DNA from: Manduca sexta
Lineage: Eukaryota; Arthropoda; Insecta; Lepidoptera; Sphingidae
NCBI RefSeq assembly: GCF_014839805.1
Contig: NC_051129.1
Span: 12,032,920 to 12,096,919 of the forward strand
Direction: 5' to 3'
DNA: 64,000 bases
This document shows, piece by piece, positions 47,490 to 58,564 of this stretch. Under the pieces are notes generated by a model. The model was not told the origin of the DNA. It was given only the letters and a program-made list of their open reading frames with translations, and searched no databases. The position numbers were made by a program, and so were the translations under genes. How positions within the stretch are numbered: the first letter of the stretch is position 1; every line of letters begins with the position of its first letter.

Positions 47490-49798
47490 ACGCATCGTCG
47501 TCGAACGAGGCGGTGCACCTGCAGCGGCGGCTGCTAAGCCTCAGTTCGGAGCTGGTGACGCTCCGAAACCACTTGCACGTGGGTGCGGGTGGAGCTGGCG
47601 GCGCGGGCGGCGCGGGCTCGCAGCCCGCCGTGCCGCCGCGCGCACACCACCTGCCGCCGCCACCCGCCGCCCTGCCCCACCACCCGGCACCACCACCACC
47701 AGGTACTTCCCGCTGCTATTGCTACTATACCCTGTATTCCTATTCTTAATATCCTTACTCCCAAGCTCACATATTCCACGTGACATGAGTGCTATTGCTC
47801 TTCCTTTACTTGACCTACCCTTAACCCGAACTCACGTGGCCGTGTTTGATATTGTGATGTGTACAGAAGCTCGATGGCGGAGTGCGCCAGCTCCGGCGCC
47901 GACGCCGACGGCGTCTTGCGCCGGTGCAGCGGGCGCCGGCGGTGCGGGCGGTGCGGGCGGCGCGGGCGGCGCGGCGGGCACGGGCGGTGCGGTGGGAGGC
48001 GCCGACGTGGACGACCTCATCCACCTGCGCGGCCCGCTTACCGAGGACGCGGTGGTACGCACACTGCAAACCAGGTTCTACCACAACAAGTTCTATGTAA
48101 GTTACTTTCTTTATGACGTATATTTTTTAACGGCTCCGAACGCAGACAACCTAACGGCTCATCTGATGGTAAGTGGTGACCATTACCATGGACGTCGGCA
48201 ATACCAGAGGCATAGCCATTCGCCTTCTACCATAAAGATATCATTTTAAAATCTCATTTTAAGACATTTCATAACACCGTGGGAGTACTTATTCTAGAGT
48301 GCACATGTGACTGATAAAATTGATCTCTGCAAATGCATACTGCTGGCAGAAGTCGTTTCCAGACGAAAAAAATTAACTTTACTCCAAAAAACGGTGACGG
48401 TGTCATCGCAATCAATTCTTAACATCACCCAACATTGTATGCATTTTTGGGAGAGAATTTACTTCTCTTGCGACCCAGTAACTTATTATAGTTTACAGTA
48501 ATATAACAAAGTGAACTTTTACAGAGGTACAATAATTATAAATGTGATAACTGCAAAAGTAAATTATTATATAAAACATTAAACGCTTAAACGACTAAAT
48601 TTTGAATGCTCACGCGTCACCTAACGGGTTCACACGCTCTTATTGGCTGAGCACGCATGTCGCGTCATTGGGAGCCAATGACAGTAAATTCCCGAAGTAA
48701 TCCGAGGTTGGACCCAAAGGTGGCTATGCTCATGACAGTAGTAAATAATGAATATTCTAAATTAATGGAAAGGCGACTAGATGGGGTTTTGTGGGCACTG
48801 CGGGGCGAGCAGGGGAGGGACTGTTTGCTCATCTACTTCAATGAGGCGATCCCAAGACGGACGCCAACGCGGATAGTTGGCTTCGCGTTGACATAGACAT
48901 TAAGACAGTCTTTCGGAATTCAGGGGCTCCCTTAACTCCCTTCTTAGTAAGTGAGACGGACCGCGAGGCGGCATCGCGCGGACTGCTCCGCGTGGCTGTC
49001 GTTATGCAACACGATATCCCAGGGCTGTCTCTTATGCGTCGAAAAAGGCCACGACGGGTTCTGGTCCCTATCTCGGCGTGTATAGTGAGTTAGGGACTCG
49101 GCGCAATGCTCCGTCGGACCATGCTATACTGCCGTAAACATTGGGTCGTAACACCAGTGAAACCTATATAATACCGCACACAACTTGTTAAAACACCGGG
49201 ATCAGCCTTTGTATATACGGTTCCAACAGACCGGCATAATTGTGTCGACTGCCGAGGGATAATAATCTCTCGTCAGTCGAAATTCTATTGCACCGCACTC
49301 TTCTTACCAGAACGTAAAGTGGGGTAACTTTGCACGTATAAAAGTAAAAAATAACCTTTCCACTCATCTGTCCTGTGGGGGTAGCGATACGTTTTGGCCC
49401 GCGATAAAAAAGAGTTTGTTTAAAAAATATAAAACATAAACAGTTTATCGCGTGCATTAATAATTTAATCTAATCCGGACACCCTACAGTGTTGGATACG
49501 TCTTTATAAGAAGCTTTTAATATACTTTGCAATTTTAAGAGTTGACGTCAAGAGTTAGTGGCATTATAGCTGTTGGTTGTTTTGAATATACATAGTAATA
49601 TTGAACGTTTATTTATAAGTAGTGTTTATTTGTGTGCATTTTGCAGACGATGGTGGGCCCGATCCTGATCGCAGTGAACGCGTACACGGACGCGTGCAAC
49701 GCGCGTCACGCTTGACGGCGGCGCGCGCGCACCGGCCCGAGCTGGCGCGGCTCGTGCACGACGCCGTGCGACACCAGGCCGACACCGGCTACCCGCAG
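47490..49798 (+). CDS. Unconventional myosin heavy chain, N-terminal extension and start of motor domain (partial)
   Basis: Three exons: 47490-47702, 47867-48096 and 49647-49798, with GT/AG borders and compatible phases (phase 1 into the first). Exon 1 encodes LQRRLLSLSSELVTLRNHL, then Gly/Ala, Pro and His runs. Exon 2 begins with Pro/Ala/Thr and a (GGAGGA)n tract and then turns into myosin head: DVDDLIHLRGPLTEDAV, then LQTRFYHNKFY. Exon 3 continues TMVGPILIAVNAYTD, the standard start of the motor, then PELARLVHDAVR. The next exon should hold the P-loop but is not in the window. Exon 3 is 152 nt where its phases need 153, and the frame breaks near 49708-49714. Myosins are ATP-driven actin motors. 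The class cannot be set from this fragment. The start codon is not found. Confidence 0.8.
48137..48225 (+). repeat. Fragment of a lepidopteran dispersed repeat in a myosin intron
   Basis: CGGCTCATCTGATGGTAAGT, GTGACCATTACCATGGAC and GCAATACCAGAGGCAT form the pattern of a common moth/butterfly interspersed repeat. It starts about 40 bp after the exon 2 donor. Confidence 0.5.
48600..49120 (-). repeat. LINE-like repeat fragment in a myosin intron
   Basis: A GC-rich block in the AT-rich intron. Its reverse complement has GTGGCCTTTTTCGACGCAT near 49040, matching the motif at 30910 and 42385. It is frame-disrupted and no enzyme domain is readable. Confidence 0.4.
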
Positions 49799-49879
49799 GT
49801 ACAAGGCTTCTAGATTCTTTTGATATATACCACCGATTGTAAATACCATTCATCTATCTATCTATCTTCTATCTTCTTC

Positions 49880-50270
49880 TATACGCTATACTTATAATAA
49901 ATCTGTAGAGAGGTCAATTCTGTACATGAAATATATTTCCAAAATAACTATCAGGGGGTGATTAGGGATCGATACTGATGCCAAAAATGCAATTAGTAAA
50001 ATTTTTGTCTGTCTGTCTGTATAACCGTTATAGAAACGAAAACTACTCGACGGATTTTAACGAAACTTGGTACATTTATTTGTCATACTCCTGTGCAGGT
50101 TATAGTATACTTTTCATCACGCTACAATTAATAGGAGCAGAGCAGTGAAGGGCAATGTTGGGAAAACGGGAGAAGTTACTCCATTTTTTAAGCTTCCGCC
50201 GCGTGTTCAACCTTAATTGTTAAAGCTACACAGAAATCATGTATGACGGAAATGTTCGCCTTAAAATTAT
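49880..50270. repeat. Dispersed repeat next to the BEL insertion
   Basis: TTTTTGTCTGTCTGTCTGTA, GACGGATTTTAACGAAACTT and GGTACATTTATTTGTCATAC are typical of a widespread insect non-autonomous repeat. The BEL element begins about 80 bp further right. Confidence 0.5.
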
Positions 50271-50350
50271 ATAAAAAATATCCCACGACAGCATATGTCT
50301 ATCTTTTATGGTTGACTCACAATAACACGTGTAGCTCCCGATAGCATAGC

Positions 50351-50797
50351 TGTATCGTGATGATACATAGGGACATAGACGTATATTCGCGTGACGATGG
50401 AAATGCATGCAAGTACTCACATCTGCCACTGCCACACGACGTCAGGAACCCGCCTTGGTTATACTGCTGCACTCCGTCACGTTTGTCAGGACACCACACA
50501 CAGTTAGTACACACAATGTAAGGATTATGGGTCCTGGGAAATCTATACTTTCACAGTTATTGTATTAATTATGAAGCGCGCCGGGGAACGTGCCGCCATC
50601 GATGCACCAAACTTTTGTTACTAGCGTCATCCGCTGGATGGCGCGGGCGTGTGGCCTCTCGTTGGCCAGCGGTATTGGTCGATTTAGTTGGCGGCAAATG
50701 CGTGCGAATTTGAATACCTTTCGCTCTCACACACATACCACCATCACGCGAATTATTATAGAATCAGTTTATTATTATAAATAACGGTTACGAAACA
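50351..50797 (-). repeat. BEL 3' LTR
   Basis: A 447-bp direct repeat of 57464-57909. The only difference I see is TTTT versus TTT near 50623. Bounded by TGTATC on the left and GAAACA on the right (plus strand). Confidence 0.95.
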
Positions 50798-50808
50798 TTC
50801 CGCCCACC
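50798..50808 (-). other. BEL polypurine tract
   Basis: On the minus strand GGTGGGCGGAA directly precedes the 3' LTR. This is where plus-strand DNA synthesis would be primed. One pyrimidine pair interrupts the purines. Confidence 0.6.
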
Positions 50809-50914
50809 AAAATACATTAATGTATTTTCCAAAATTTAAGAAAAATTAACCTAACTTAAAAGGCATATGATTACGAACTTAAAATTATGAACTATAGGTT
50901 TAAGTTAAGTTACG

Positions 50915-51343
50915 TTATTCGTTTTGATTCGGCAACGGACAGAGTTTGACTAAAGGCCTCGTGAAACGAGAGCCTTCAGCAGTACGTATCGTGGCAATGC
51001 GAACTACGCCATCAGGACTCGGATGTAACTCTTCAACCCGAGCTAACGGCCAATGTAACGGAAGCGAATTATCGGCTTTAACAATAACTACTGATCCTAC
51101 GCTCAACGGTTTTGAATGCTTAGTCCACTTCGCCCGCTGAGTCAGAGAATGAAGATATTCATGTTTCCAACGGTTCCAGAAATCCTGCTGAAAACGTTGA
51201 ATCAGTTGCCATCGGCCCAAACGATTTATGTTCAAAGAAGTTAAATCTTCATCAGGGATAGATGTTAACGGCTCAAGAGTTAGAAAATGCCCTGGTGTTA
51301 GAACAGCAAAATCATTAGGATCTGAACTCAGAGGACAAAGAGG
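50915..51343 (-). pseudogene. BEL integrase C-terminal region
   Basis: In the same frame as the integrase core but after an in-frame TGA (51344-51346). It contains DFAVLTPGHFL, LGRWQLIQRFQQDFW and a C-terminal DGVVRIATIRTAEG block, all typical of the BEL integrase tail. It ends at the natural stop at 50915. Confidence 0.85.
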
Positions 51344-52190
51344 TCACGAATTTAACATCGATTCGATTTGTACAAAGAGTGTTGTTAACTCTTCAAATGT
51401 TAAACATTGATCGCCAACGATACGATACAAGTGCGATTTTACGGATTTTATCTGTATTTCCCACACTCCACCAAAGTGGGGACTTGAGGGCGGATTGAAA
51501 CGAAATTCGATTTGATTAGCATGAGCAGCACTTCGCATATATTCAGTTAATTGTGCATTAGCACCAACGTAATTTGTCCCACAATCAGAATGAATTATGC
51601 TGACCCGTCCGCGTCGCCCGGAAAACCGACGCAGAGCACCGAGGAAAGCATCCGAAGAAAGATCTGAGACTGCCTCAAGATGAACTGCGCGAGTTGCGAG
51701 ACAAACAAATAAACATAAGTAAGCTTTAGTGATTTTCGCACCTCGATATTTACCGGTTTTAATACGAAAAGGGCCACCGTAGTCGATCCCTACAACAGAA
51801 AACGGTTTTACCTGATTCACACGAACTGCAGGCAAGTCACTCATGAAAGGTTCCAGTGGGGATGGATGCGTTTTATAACACGACACACATTTGGATAGGC
51901 AATGCCGAATGGCACGTTTAGGAGACAATACCCAAAACTGTTGCGAAAGAAGATACTGCGTGGTATTCACGCCCGCGTGACAATTTTCACGATGAACGGC
52001 TTCTATAACAAGGTAAGTTAACCTGGATTTACGAGGGAGTAAAGCGGGGTGTTTATGCTCGAATTCGAGGCCGGATCTTGCAAGGCGACCGCCCACCCTG
52101 AGAATTCCCTGCGCATCGAGAAAGGGGTTCAACTTACGCATCTGTTTCGTTAATAATTGTCCTTCCCGCAACTGGCGTATTTCGTTTTCG
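51344..52190 (-). pseudogene. BEL integrase
   Basis: Contains the zinc-binding head (VHRENCHAGVN and CLSKCVSC) and the catalytic core with VVGIDYGGPF (Asp), IIHSDCGTNY (Asp) and SPHFGGVWE (Glu). It is joined to the RNase H region only through a frame change at an A/T run (52191-52194). It ends in TGA at 51344-51346; matching sense continues beyond. Integrase inserts the cDNA into the genome. Confidence 0.9.
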
Positions 52191-53978
52191 AAAAGGATTG
52201 TTGATTGTGCTTTACGACGATCAACAAAGCGGCATGAAGCTCAACACGATCGAGAAAAGGATTTGAGCAACGAATATTTTTATCTCGTAAAAATCTAATG
52301 AATCTTAACCACCAACAAATGATACGCTGTATTTTCCGAATCGAAGAATAACGAATGAGAAGAGTGTCGATAAAGGAATTCTTCGCATCGTCGGAGGTAA
52401 AGAACGTTTTTAAAGCTTTTTCCTCAAAATGAAGGAGGTCCTCGTTAGGATTAATTTCAAGTTGTGGCCATTGCTGAGAAGGGGAGCGAAGCCAGGCGGG
52501 ACCCGCCCACCATAAGCTATTGTTGACGAGATCGGATGGCAGCTGACCACGAGAAGCTACATCTGCCGGATTATCTTCGGAATCCACATGGCGCCAGTGA
52601 ACGTCTGGAATGACTTCGTGAATGTGACTAACGCGATTCGCAACGAAAGTTTTCCAGCGCGAGGAGTGAGAGCGAAGCCACGCTAGTACAACGGTAGAAT
52701 CAGACCAGGCGAAAACACCAGTAAATGTTAACCGGGACGAGAAAACATCCATGGCAAATTTCAGCAGGTCGGCAAGAAGAACTGCAGCGCAAAGCTCCAA
52801 CCTAGGAAGGGAAGTGGATTTTGTAGGTGCGACTCGCGCCTTTGAACAAACAAAGAAGGTCTGAATATTACCCTCAGCGTTCACGGTTCGTAAATAAATC
52901 ACACCACCATAACCTGTTTCCGAACTGTCTGAAAAGCCGTGTAACTCCCAAGAGATACAGTCCTGTCCAGCAAACAAACGGGGAATCTGTAAAGATTCTA
53001 ACAATGGTAATTGTTCAAGATATCGAGACCAAAACTGGACTATATCATTAGGAGGGTCTTCATCCCAACCTATCTCAAGGATCCAGAGGCGCTGAACCAA
53101 CACCTTTGCCACCAAAATTAATGGCGACAGGAAGCCAAGTGGATCGTATATACGTGCAAGCTCGCTAAGAATGTTACGCTTCGAACATTTCTTATGCTGA
53201 GGAGTTACTGAAAAAAGGAACGAATCATTACAAGGATCCCACTTAAGACCTAATACCTTGAGAGTAGGGTTGTCGTCAACATCCATAGATACAGGATCGG
53301 TTAAGCAATATTCTCGTGGTAAATCAGAGAGTAACTGAGGAACATTACTAGCCCATTTTCTGAGTTCGAAATGCCCCTTTTTCAAAAGTTCGATTATTTG
53401 AGTTTTCGCATTTTGAGCCATACGAACGTTACTAAAACCAGTTATTATGTCATCGACATAAACATCGGATCCCAAAACTTGACTCGCAAGTGGAAATTCA
53501 CCACCCTCATCATGAATCAGCTGTTTGACAGTACGGCATGCGAGAAAAGGTGCGGAAGACACGCCGTAGGTCACGGTATTAAGACGATATTCCTGCACGG
53601 GTTGGTCCACATTAGATCGCCAGAAGATGCGCTGATAATCACGATCAGACGCTCGAATGAGAATTTGTCGGTACATTTGTTTCATGTCTGCGGTGAAAAC
53701 AACAGCATGAATGCGGAATTTTAGCAGAATTTCAACAATATTCGTTTGCAATTTAGGACCTACGAGCAACACATCATTTAACGATAGTCCTCTCGCATCT
53801 TTAGCGGAGGCGTTGAATACAACACGAAGAGGAGTAGTGCTGCTCTCCGTACGAAGTACAAAATGATGAGGAATGAAATATTTTCCAATACTCAATTCTT
53901 CAGTCGGTACAAGGCTCATGTGACCCTGATCGAGATATTCCTTCATGAAGTCGCAGTATTTTTCATACAACTCCTGTT
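52191..53978 (-). pseudogene. BEL reverse transcriptase and RNase H
   Basis: The polymerase region shows LRVVFNAS, AVVFTADMKQMYRQI, NTVTYGVSSAPF and the catalytic YVDD near 53460. RNase H follows with GFSDSSETGYGGVIY, LPRLELCAA, WSDSTVVLAWL and NPADVASRG. It connects upstream to the linker segment by a frame change near 53974-53980 and downstream to integrase by another at 52191-52194. Both are single-base changes. Confidence 0.9.
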
Positions 53979-54491
53979 CTTGAGGAGGCGTTTCTCAATT
54001 GAATGAAAGCACCTCAAAGCTGTATCACGAGATCCGGGAAAGGTAGTCTCGTGCTCATCGTTTCTGAAAGGCAAAGATACAATGTATCGACCAGCGTGAT
54101 CTCTCTCCTGAAGGTCTTTGAAGATTTGCTCGCATCTCTCGTCTTCGACGGTGAGAGGTTTCGAAGGAAGAACGCTCAATTCCTCCAGCTGCCATAATTT
54201 CTTCAACTCTTCATGAAGTTGTGGCTCCTCATGAATGAAGAACGAGTGTGCTTCAGGCTCTACGTATCCGACGTTCCCGACCAGCAGCCAACCGAATACG
54301 GAATTAAGAGCTGACGGTTGATTGGTGTCACCTTTAATTGATCCCGGCAACAGAAGCGAAGCAAAGCACTCCGCACCTATAAGAAGATCGACTGGACCAG
54401 GTTTGTGACAATTTGGGTCTGCTAACTGCAACGCTTTAATATGATGCCACGAAGATTTATCAAGTCGAATTGATGGCATCTTACCACAGAT
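53979..54491 (-). pseudogene. BEL protease-to-RT linker segment
   Basis: Carries DLLIGAECFASLLLPG and NSVFGWLLVGNV, conserved in BEL polyproteins between protease and reverse transcriptase. It is bounded by frame changes near 54492 (upstream) and 53974-53980 (downstream). Confidence 0.8.
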
Positions 54492-55279
54492 ACTTGGTAA
54501 AAGTCAAGGCTTTGATGGTAAAGAGAGCTTTATCGCTTCGCCCAATATCAAGATGTACTATACCTGACACTGGAGCTGATGAATGACCCAATCCACTAAC
54601 CTTATTCGACGTCGAATTACTGATGAGACCTAATCGATGAACGACATCTTCGGTGATAAAGTGACTTTGACTACCAGAATCAATCAAGGCTCGAAACGAT
54701 TGAAAATGTCCCGATGAATCGCGAATTTGGACAACAGCTGTGGATAATAAAACAAAAGAATGTTCACGCATGCTAGTCAACACGCGAACCTGATTATTCG
54801 GTGATTCGCCATCTGAAACCACATTTGAAGGAGTGGACGCTCCTTCCTCGTGTAGAAGTGAATGATGCCGTTTATGACATTTATAACACCTGAACAAAGA
54901 TTTACAATCCTTGACGCTGTGAGACAGTTTTAAACAATTGAAGCACCAACGATGAATGCGCGCATGGTTACTGCGTTCCGCGACTGAAAGTTGTACGAAT
55001 TTATTACATTTGTTTATCGAATGATCACCCGAACAAAATGAACACTTTACGGATATCGCTACAGGTGAATGAGAAGAAGATGAACTGAGTTTCTTGTTGG
55101 ATACGGAATTATCTGTGTTATTTGCAAGAAATACTGTGGTTTTCTTCTGAAACTTCGAATTACTCGACGATACGCTTTTAAGTGGCTTAGCTTTGTCTGA
55201 AGGTTTCCCTACATCAGGACTAACCTGGCTACTCGAAGAAAAATGGTTATCGCGAATTAAAGCATCAGCTCGATTAAAC
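54492..55279 (-). pseudogene. BEL gag zinc-knuckle region and protease
   Basis: Cysteine-rich motifs (CSFCSGDHSINKC, CFNCLKLSHSVKDC, CYKCHKRHH) lie at about 55050-54860. The aspartyl protease active site ALIDSGSQSHFI follows near 54690. The segment begins after a frame change at an A/T run (55280-55283) and ends at another near 54492. Confidence 0.85.
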
Positions 55280-55283
55280 AAAA

Positions 55284-56189
55284 GGTTTTCAGCGCTTGAT
55301 ACTGCGGCAATTCAGTAGCCTCTTGCTTTTGTTCAAAAGAACGTCGAGTCTGGGTATCTAATTTCGATAATACTAAATAACACAGAACGAAGTCCCACTC
55401 ATGAGTAGGAAGGTCAAGACCGGATAATACGTTTAAATTTTCATTTATTAAATCCAAATTACGCCGAAATTCGACAGGTGACAGAGATTTCAAATTAATA
55501 TTTAATATCTCTTTCCAACACGTAAAAGCTAATTCTCGCTTATCTCGAAACCTGGCGACCAGCGCCTCATATGCACTGCGATAGTATTTACCTTGAATGG
55601 GATAAGATCGAATAACACCTAATGCATCCCCACTGAGACATGTTTCGAGATATTGCATACGTTTCGTGTCTGATAGCGATTCATTGTTATGAATCAACGA
55701 GTTAAACAAATCAAAGAATTTTGGCCACTCTTTTATTTCCCCGGAAAACGATGGTAAGTTAATTTTAGGTAACTAAACGTCTGCTGTGGACGAACAATTC
55801 GCCTTCTTATCGCACGGTTTACAATTAGATTCGGGAAATAATTTTCGATGGATTGCCAAAATCTCAAAATGAATATTATCGAACTCGTCACGTACTTCAT
55901 CCTCGTGTTCGGAATCATCATCATTGATAACACATAAAATGTCCGAATGAGCACTTTCAAAACTTTCAATTAATTTCGGTAACGCGGAAAATTGAATACT
56001 AAACAAATCTAAAGATGACTCATCATCCTTTGCTAATTTAGCAACTTCGAGAAGTTTCTTTAAACGATTTAAGGGCAGAGTGCGCTTGCGGCGAAGCACA
56101 GGCAACTCCTGAATATGTGGGCGAACTAAACTTGCCGACTTAGTAACACGCCCTTTAGGTTTACAAACGCGTACCGGACGATACGACAT
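55284..56189 (-). pseudogene. BEL gag N-terminal region
   Basis: Starts at the ATG at 56189 (AAGATGTCG). A basic N-terminus and an acidic stretch (DDDSEHEDEVRDEFDN) precede an in-frame TAG at 55773-55775. The same frame continues past it into LPSFSGEIKEWPKFFDLF, a hallmark of BEL gag, down to the frame change at 55280-55283. The TAG is therefore a break inside gag and not its end. Confidence 0.85.
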
Positions 56190-57440
56190 CTTAAACGATT
56201 TTTAAATCGACTAAACGAAATGTTAAACTTAAAAAAGTTTATACTCACAGCCTACCCCGTTACAGATGGAAGCGTTATACGCGATAAATATGCCTAAACA
56301 ACACCGGATAATACAACGCTGAACGCACGAGTCTGAATAGTAGGCACAGCGAATGAGTGAACGAATGAACGTATAAGTAGGTATGTAATACCTAATGATT
56401 ACGCAATGAAATGAAAATTAAATATATAATACAATAATTATATATCTACGAAAAGTTGTCACAACTCAACTTGTTTGTCGCGAGAAATAGTACTATACGA
56501 ATTAGTTAAAACGATTGAAGTAAATAGCACTAACGTATTTATTACGACAACAGTAGGAGTGACCGAATGGCTTTACGTATGTATGTATACACGACAGTAA
56601 CGAAAGTATATAAATGTACTTTGCCGCTTATTTTGACTTAGGTAGATACCTAACTGTGTATGTTTTAATAAATAGACGTCGCTAGAATTAATACGGATGA
56701 ACGACACCTTTTGTATTAAAACCGATACCGAATTGAATCTGCGTACAAGCCCGTCTATGTGCTAATAATTATTATGAAGCGGTGAAAATGTGACAGGATC
56801 GAAACGCGACGAAACACTAACGAATTTAAAATGAATAGATGTATCGACGGTAACGAGACGAGAAAATCACAATTAACACTAACGTATATAATTATAACAC
56901 ATCGGCTTATAGTACGAGAACGCTTTTGAATATTATGTATTTACTACTTAAATACATAAGCGGCAAATATACGTCGGCGCAACTTAAACTGCAAAATGGC
57001 GGATATTATTCGAAATACGATTTAATTGTTTGCATCGGGAAAAGTAATATACACTGATTAACTGTAACAGCGAAATAGCCACTCACACAAATAATAATAA
57101 TTATTATTAGAATAAACTACGTATATCGTTGGCGATTTACGACAAATAGGCACTACGAAGTATGCGCGCCGCTATAAGTACCTAATGTTAGCGCGTAACA
57201 AATAATAATTTGTTACCTAAATCGCATGGAAATGAATGTTATTACAGAAATCAATTGCAAACACAAGGAATTTAAAGTTTTAAGTATGCAAACAATCATA
57301 TGCCTTTACTGGAAAGTTAGATTAAACTATGTATTGAAGGGAGTAATGGCGGGTTATCGTAATGTTTCGGCTATTGAGACAAATTTATCGAAATAACTCA
57401 AACTAAATGATTGAAATAGCGGACCAATTATGATTGCTAT

Positions 57441-57458
57441 TCCCGGGTTTCGGCACCA
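57441..57458 (-). other. BEL primer-binding site (tRNA-Phe)
   Basis: On the minus strand TGGTGCCGAAACCCGGGA starts five bases after the 5' LTR. It is complementary to all 18 bases at the 3' end of a eukaryotic tRNA-Phe, including CCA. The match is complete, as expected for a functional primer site. Confidence 0.8.
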
Positions 57459-57463
57459 AAATA

Positions 57464-57909
57464 TGTATCGTGATGATACATAGGGACATAGACGTATATT
57501 CGCGTGACGATGGAAATGCATGCAAGTACTCACATCTGCCACTGCCACACGACGTCAGGAACCCGCCTTGGTTATACTGCTGCACTCCGTCACGTTTGTC
57601 AGGACACCACACACAGTTAGTACACACAATGTAAGGATTATGGGTCCTGGGAAATCTATACTTTCACAGTTATTGTATTAATTATGAAGCGCGCCGGGGA
57701 ACGTGCCGCCATCGATGCACCAAACTTTGTTACTAGCGTCATCCGCTGGATGGCGCGGGCGTGTGGCCTCTCGTTGGCCAGCGGTATTGGTCGATTTAGT
57801 TGGCGGCAAATGCGTGCGAATTTGAATACCTTTCGCTCTCACACACATACCACCATCACGCGAATTATTATAGAATCAGTTTATTATTATAAATAACGGT
57901 TACGAAACA
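57464..57909 (-). repeat. BEL 5' LTR
   Basis: A 446-bp copy of 50351-50797, one T shorter near 57727. It contains the promoter side of the element (transcription runs toward lower coordinates). Confidence 0.95.
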
Positions 57910-58064
57910 ATAGCAGTTCGAAGCTTTCTCATTATATTTGTCTACTCTTACGTTTATAACACTCTCAGTCAGCCTCTGATCTAGGGGGGGGCAAGCCAGG
58001 GCCCAGCCCCGGGCGGCGAATTTAGAGGGCGGGAAATTCAAACTTGGCAGACGAATACACATCT

Positions 58065-58564
58065 NNNNNNNNNNNNNNNNNNNNNNNNNNNNNNNNNNNN
58101 NNNNNNNNNNNNNNNNNNNNNNNNNNNNNNNNNNNNNNNNNNNNNNNNNNNNNNNNNNNNNNNNNNNNNNNNNNNNNNNNNNNNNNNNNNNNNNNNNNNN
58201 NNNNNNNNNNNNNNNNNNNNNNNNNNNNNNNNNNNNNNNNNNNNNNNNNNNNNNNNNNNNNNNNNNNNNNNNNNNNNNNNNNNNNNNNNNNNNNNNNNNN
58301 NNNNNNNNNNNNNNNNNNNNNNNNNNNNNNNNNNNNNNNNNNNNNNNNNNNNNNNNNNNNNNNNNNNNNNNNNNNNNNNNNNNNNNNNNNNNNNNNNNNN
58401 NNNNNNNNNNNNNNNNNNNNNNNNNNNNNNNNNNNNNNNNNNNNNNNNNNNNNNNNNNNNNNNNNNNNNNNNNNNNNNNNNNNNNNNNNNNNNNNNNNNN
58501 NNNNNNNNNNNNNNNNNNNNNNNNNNNNNNNNNNNNNNNNNNNNNNNNNNNNNNNNNNNNNNNN
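58065..58564. other. Assembly gap (500 N)
   Basis: Exactly 500 undetermined bases, a placeholder of unknown true length. Sequence on both sides is repeat-like, which may be why the assembly broke here. Confidence 0.98.

Larger units (their letters stand above)
50346..57914 (-). mobile_element. BEL/Pao LTR retrotransposon with 5-bp target duplication
   Basis: The element spans 50351-57909 (7559 bp) and is flanked by ATAGC at 50346-50350 and 57910-57914. The LTRs (447 and 446 bp, TG..CA ends) differ by one T in a homopolymer. A primer-binding site for tRNA-Phe and a purine tract are present. Coding order on the minus strand is gag, zinc knuckles, protease, reverse transcriptase, RNase H, integrase; the BEL-type DSGSQSHF protease and the H2C2 integrase head place it in BEL/Pao. 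No envelope-like frame is seen. The frame is broken six times. A leader of about 1.25 kb separates the primer site from gag. It lies in reverse orientation to the myosin gene, probably in its intron. Confidence 0.95.

Noticed and set aside
47434..48249. A continuous 271-codon plus-strand frame
   Set aside because: Its first half is a shadow of the Gly/Pro-rich myosin exon in the wrong frame and it runs through an intron. Only its second part (47867-48096) coincides with the true exon frame.
50226..50514. Small frames repeated at about 50317-50514 and 57403-57627
   Set aside because: They are identical because they lie in the two LTRs of the BEL element; they are not a duplicated gene.
55773..55775. 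Programmed stop readthrough between two gag parts of the BEL element
   Set aside because: The TAG sits inside gag, not at a gag-pol junction, and the element has five other breaks, so a simple defect or base error is more likely.
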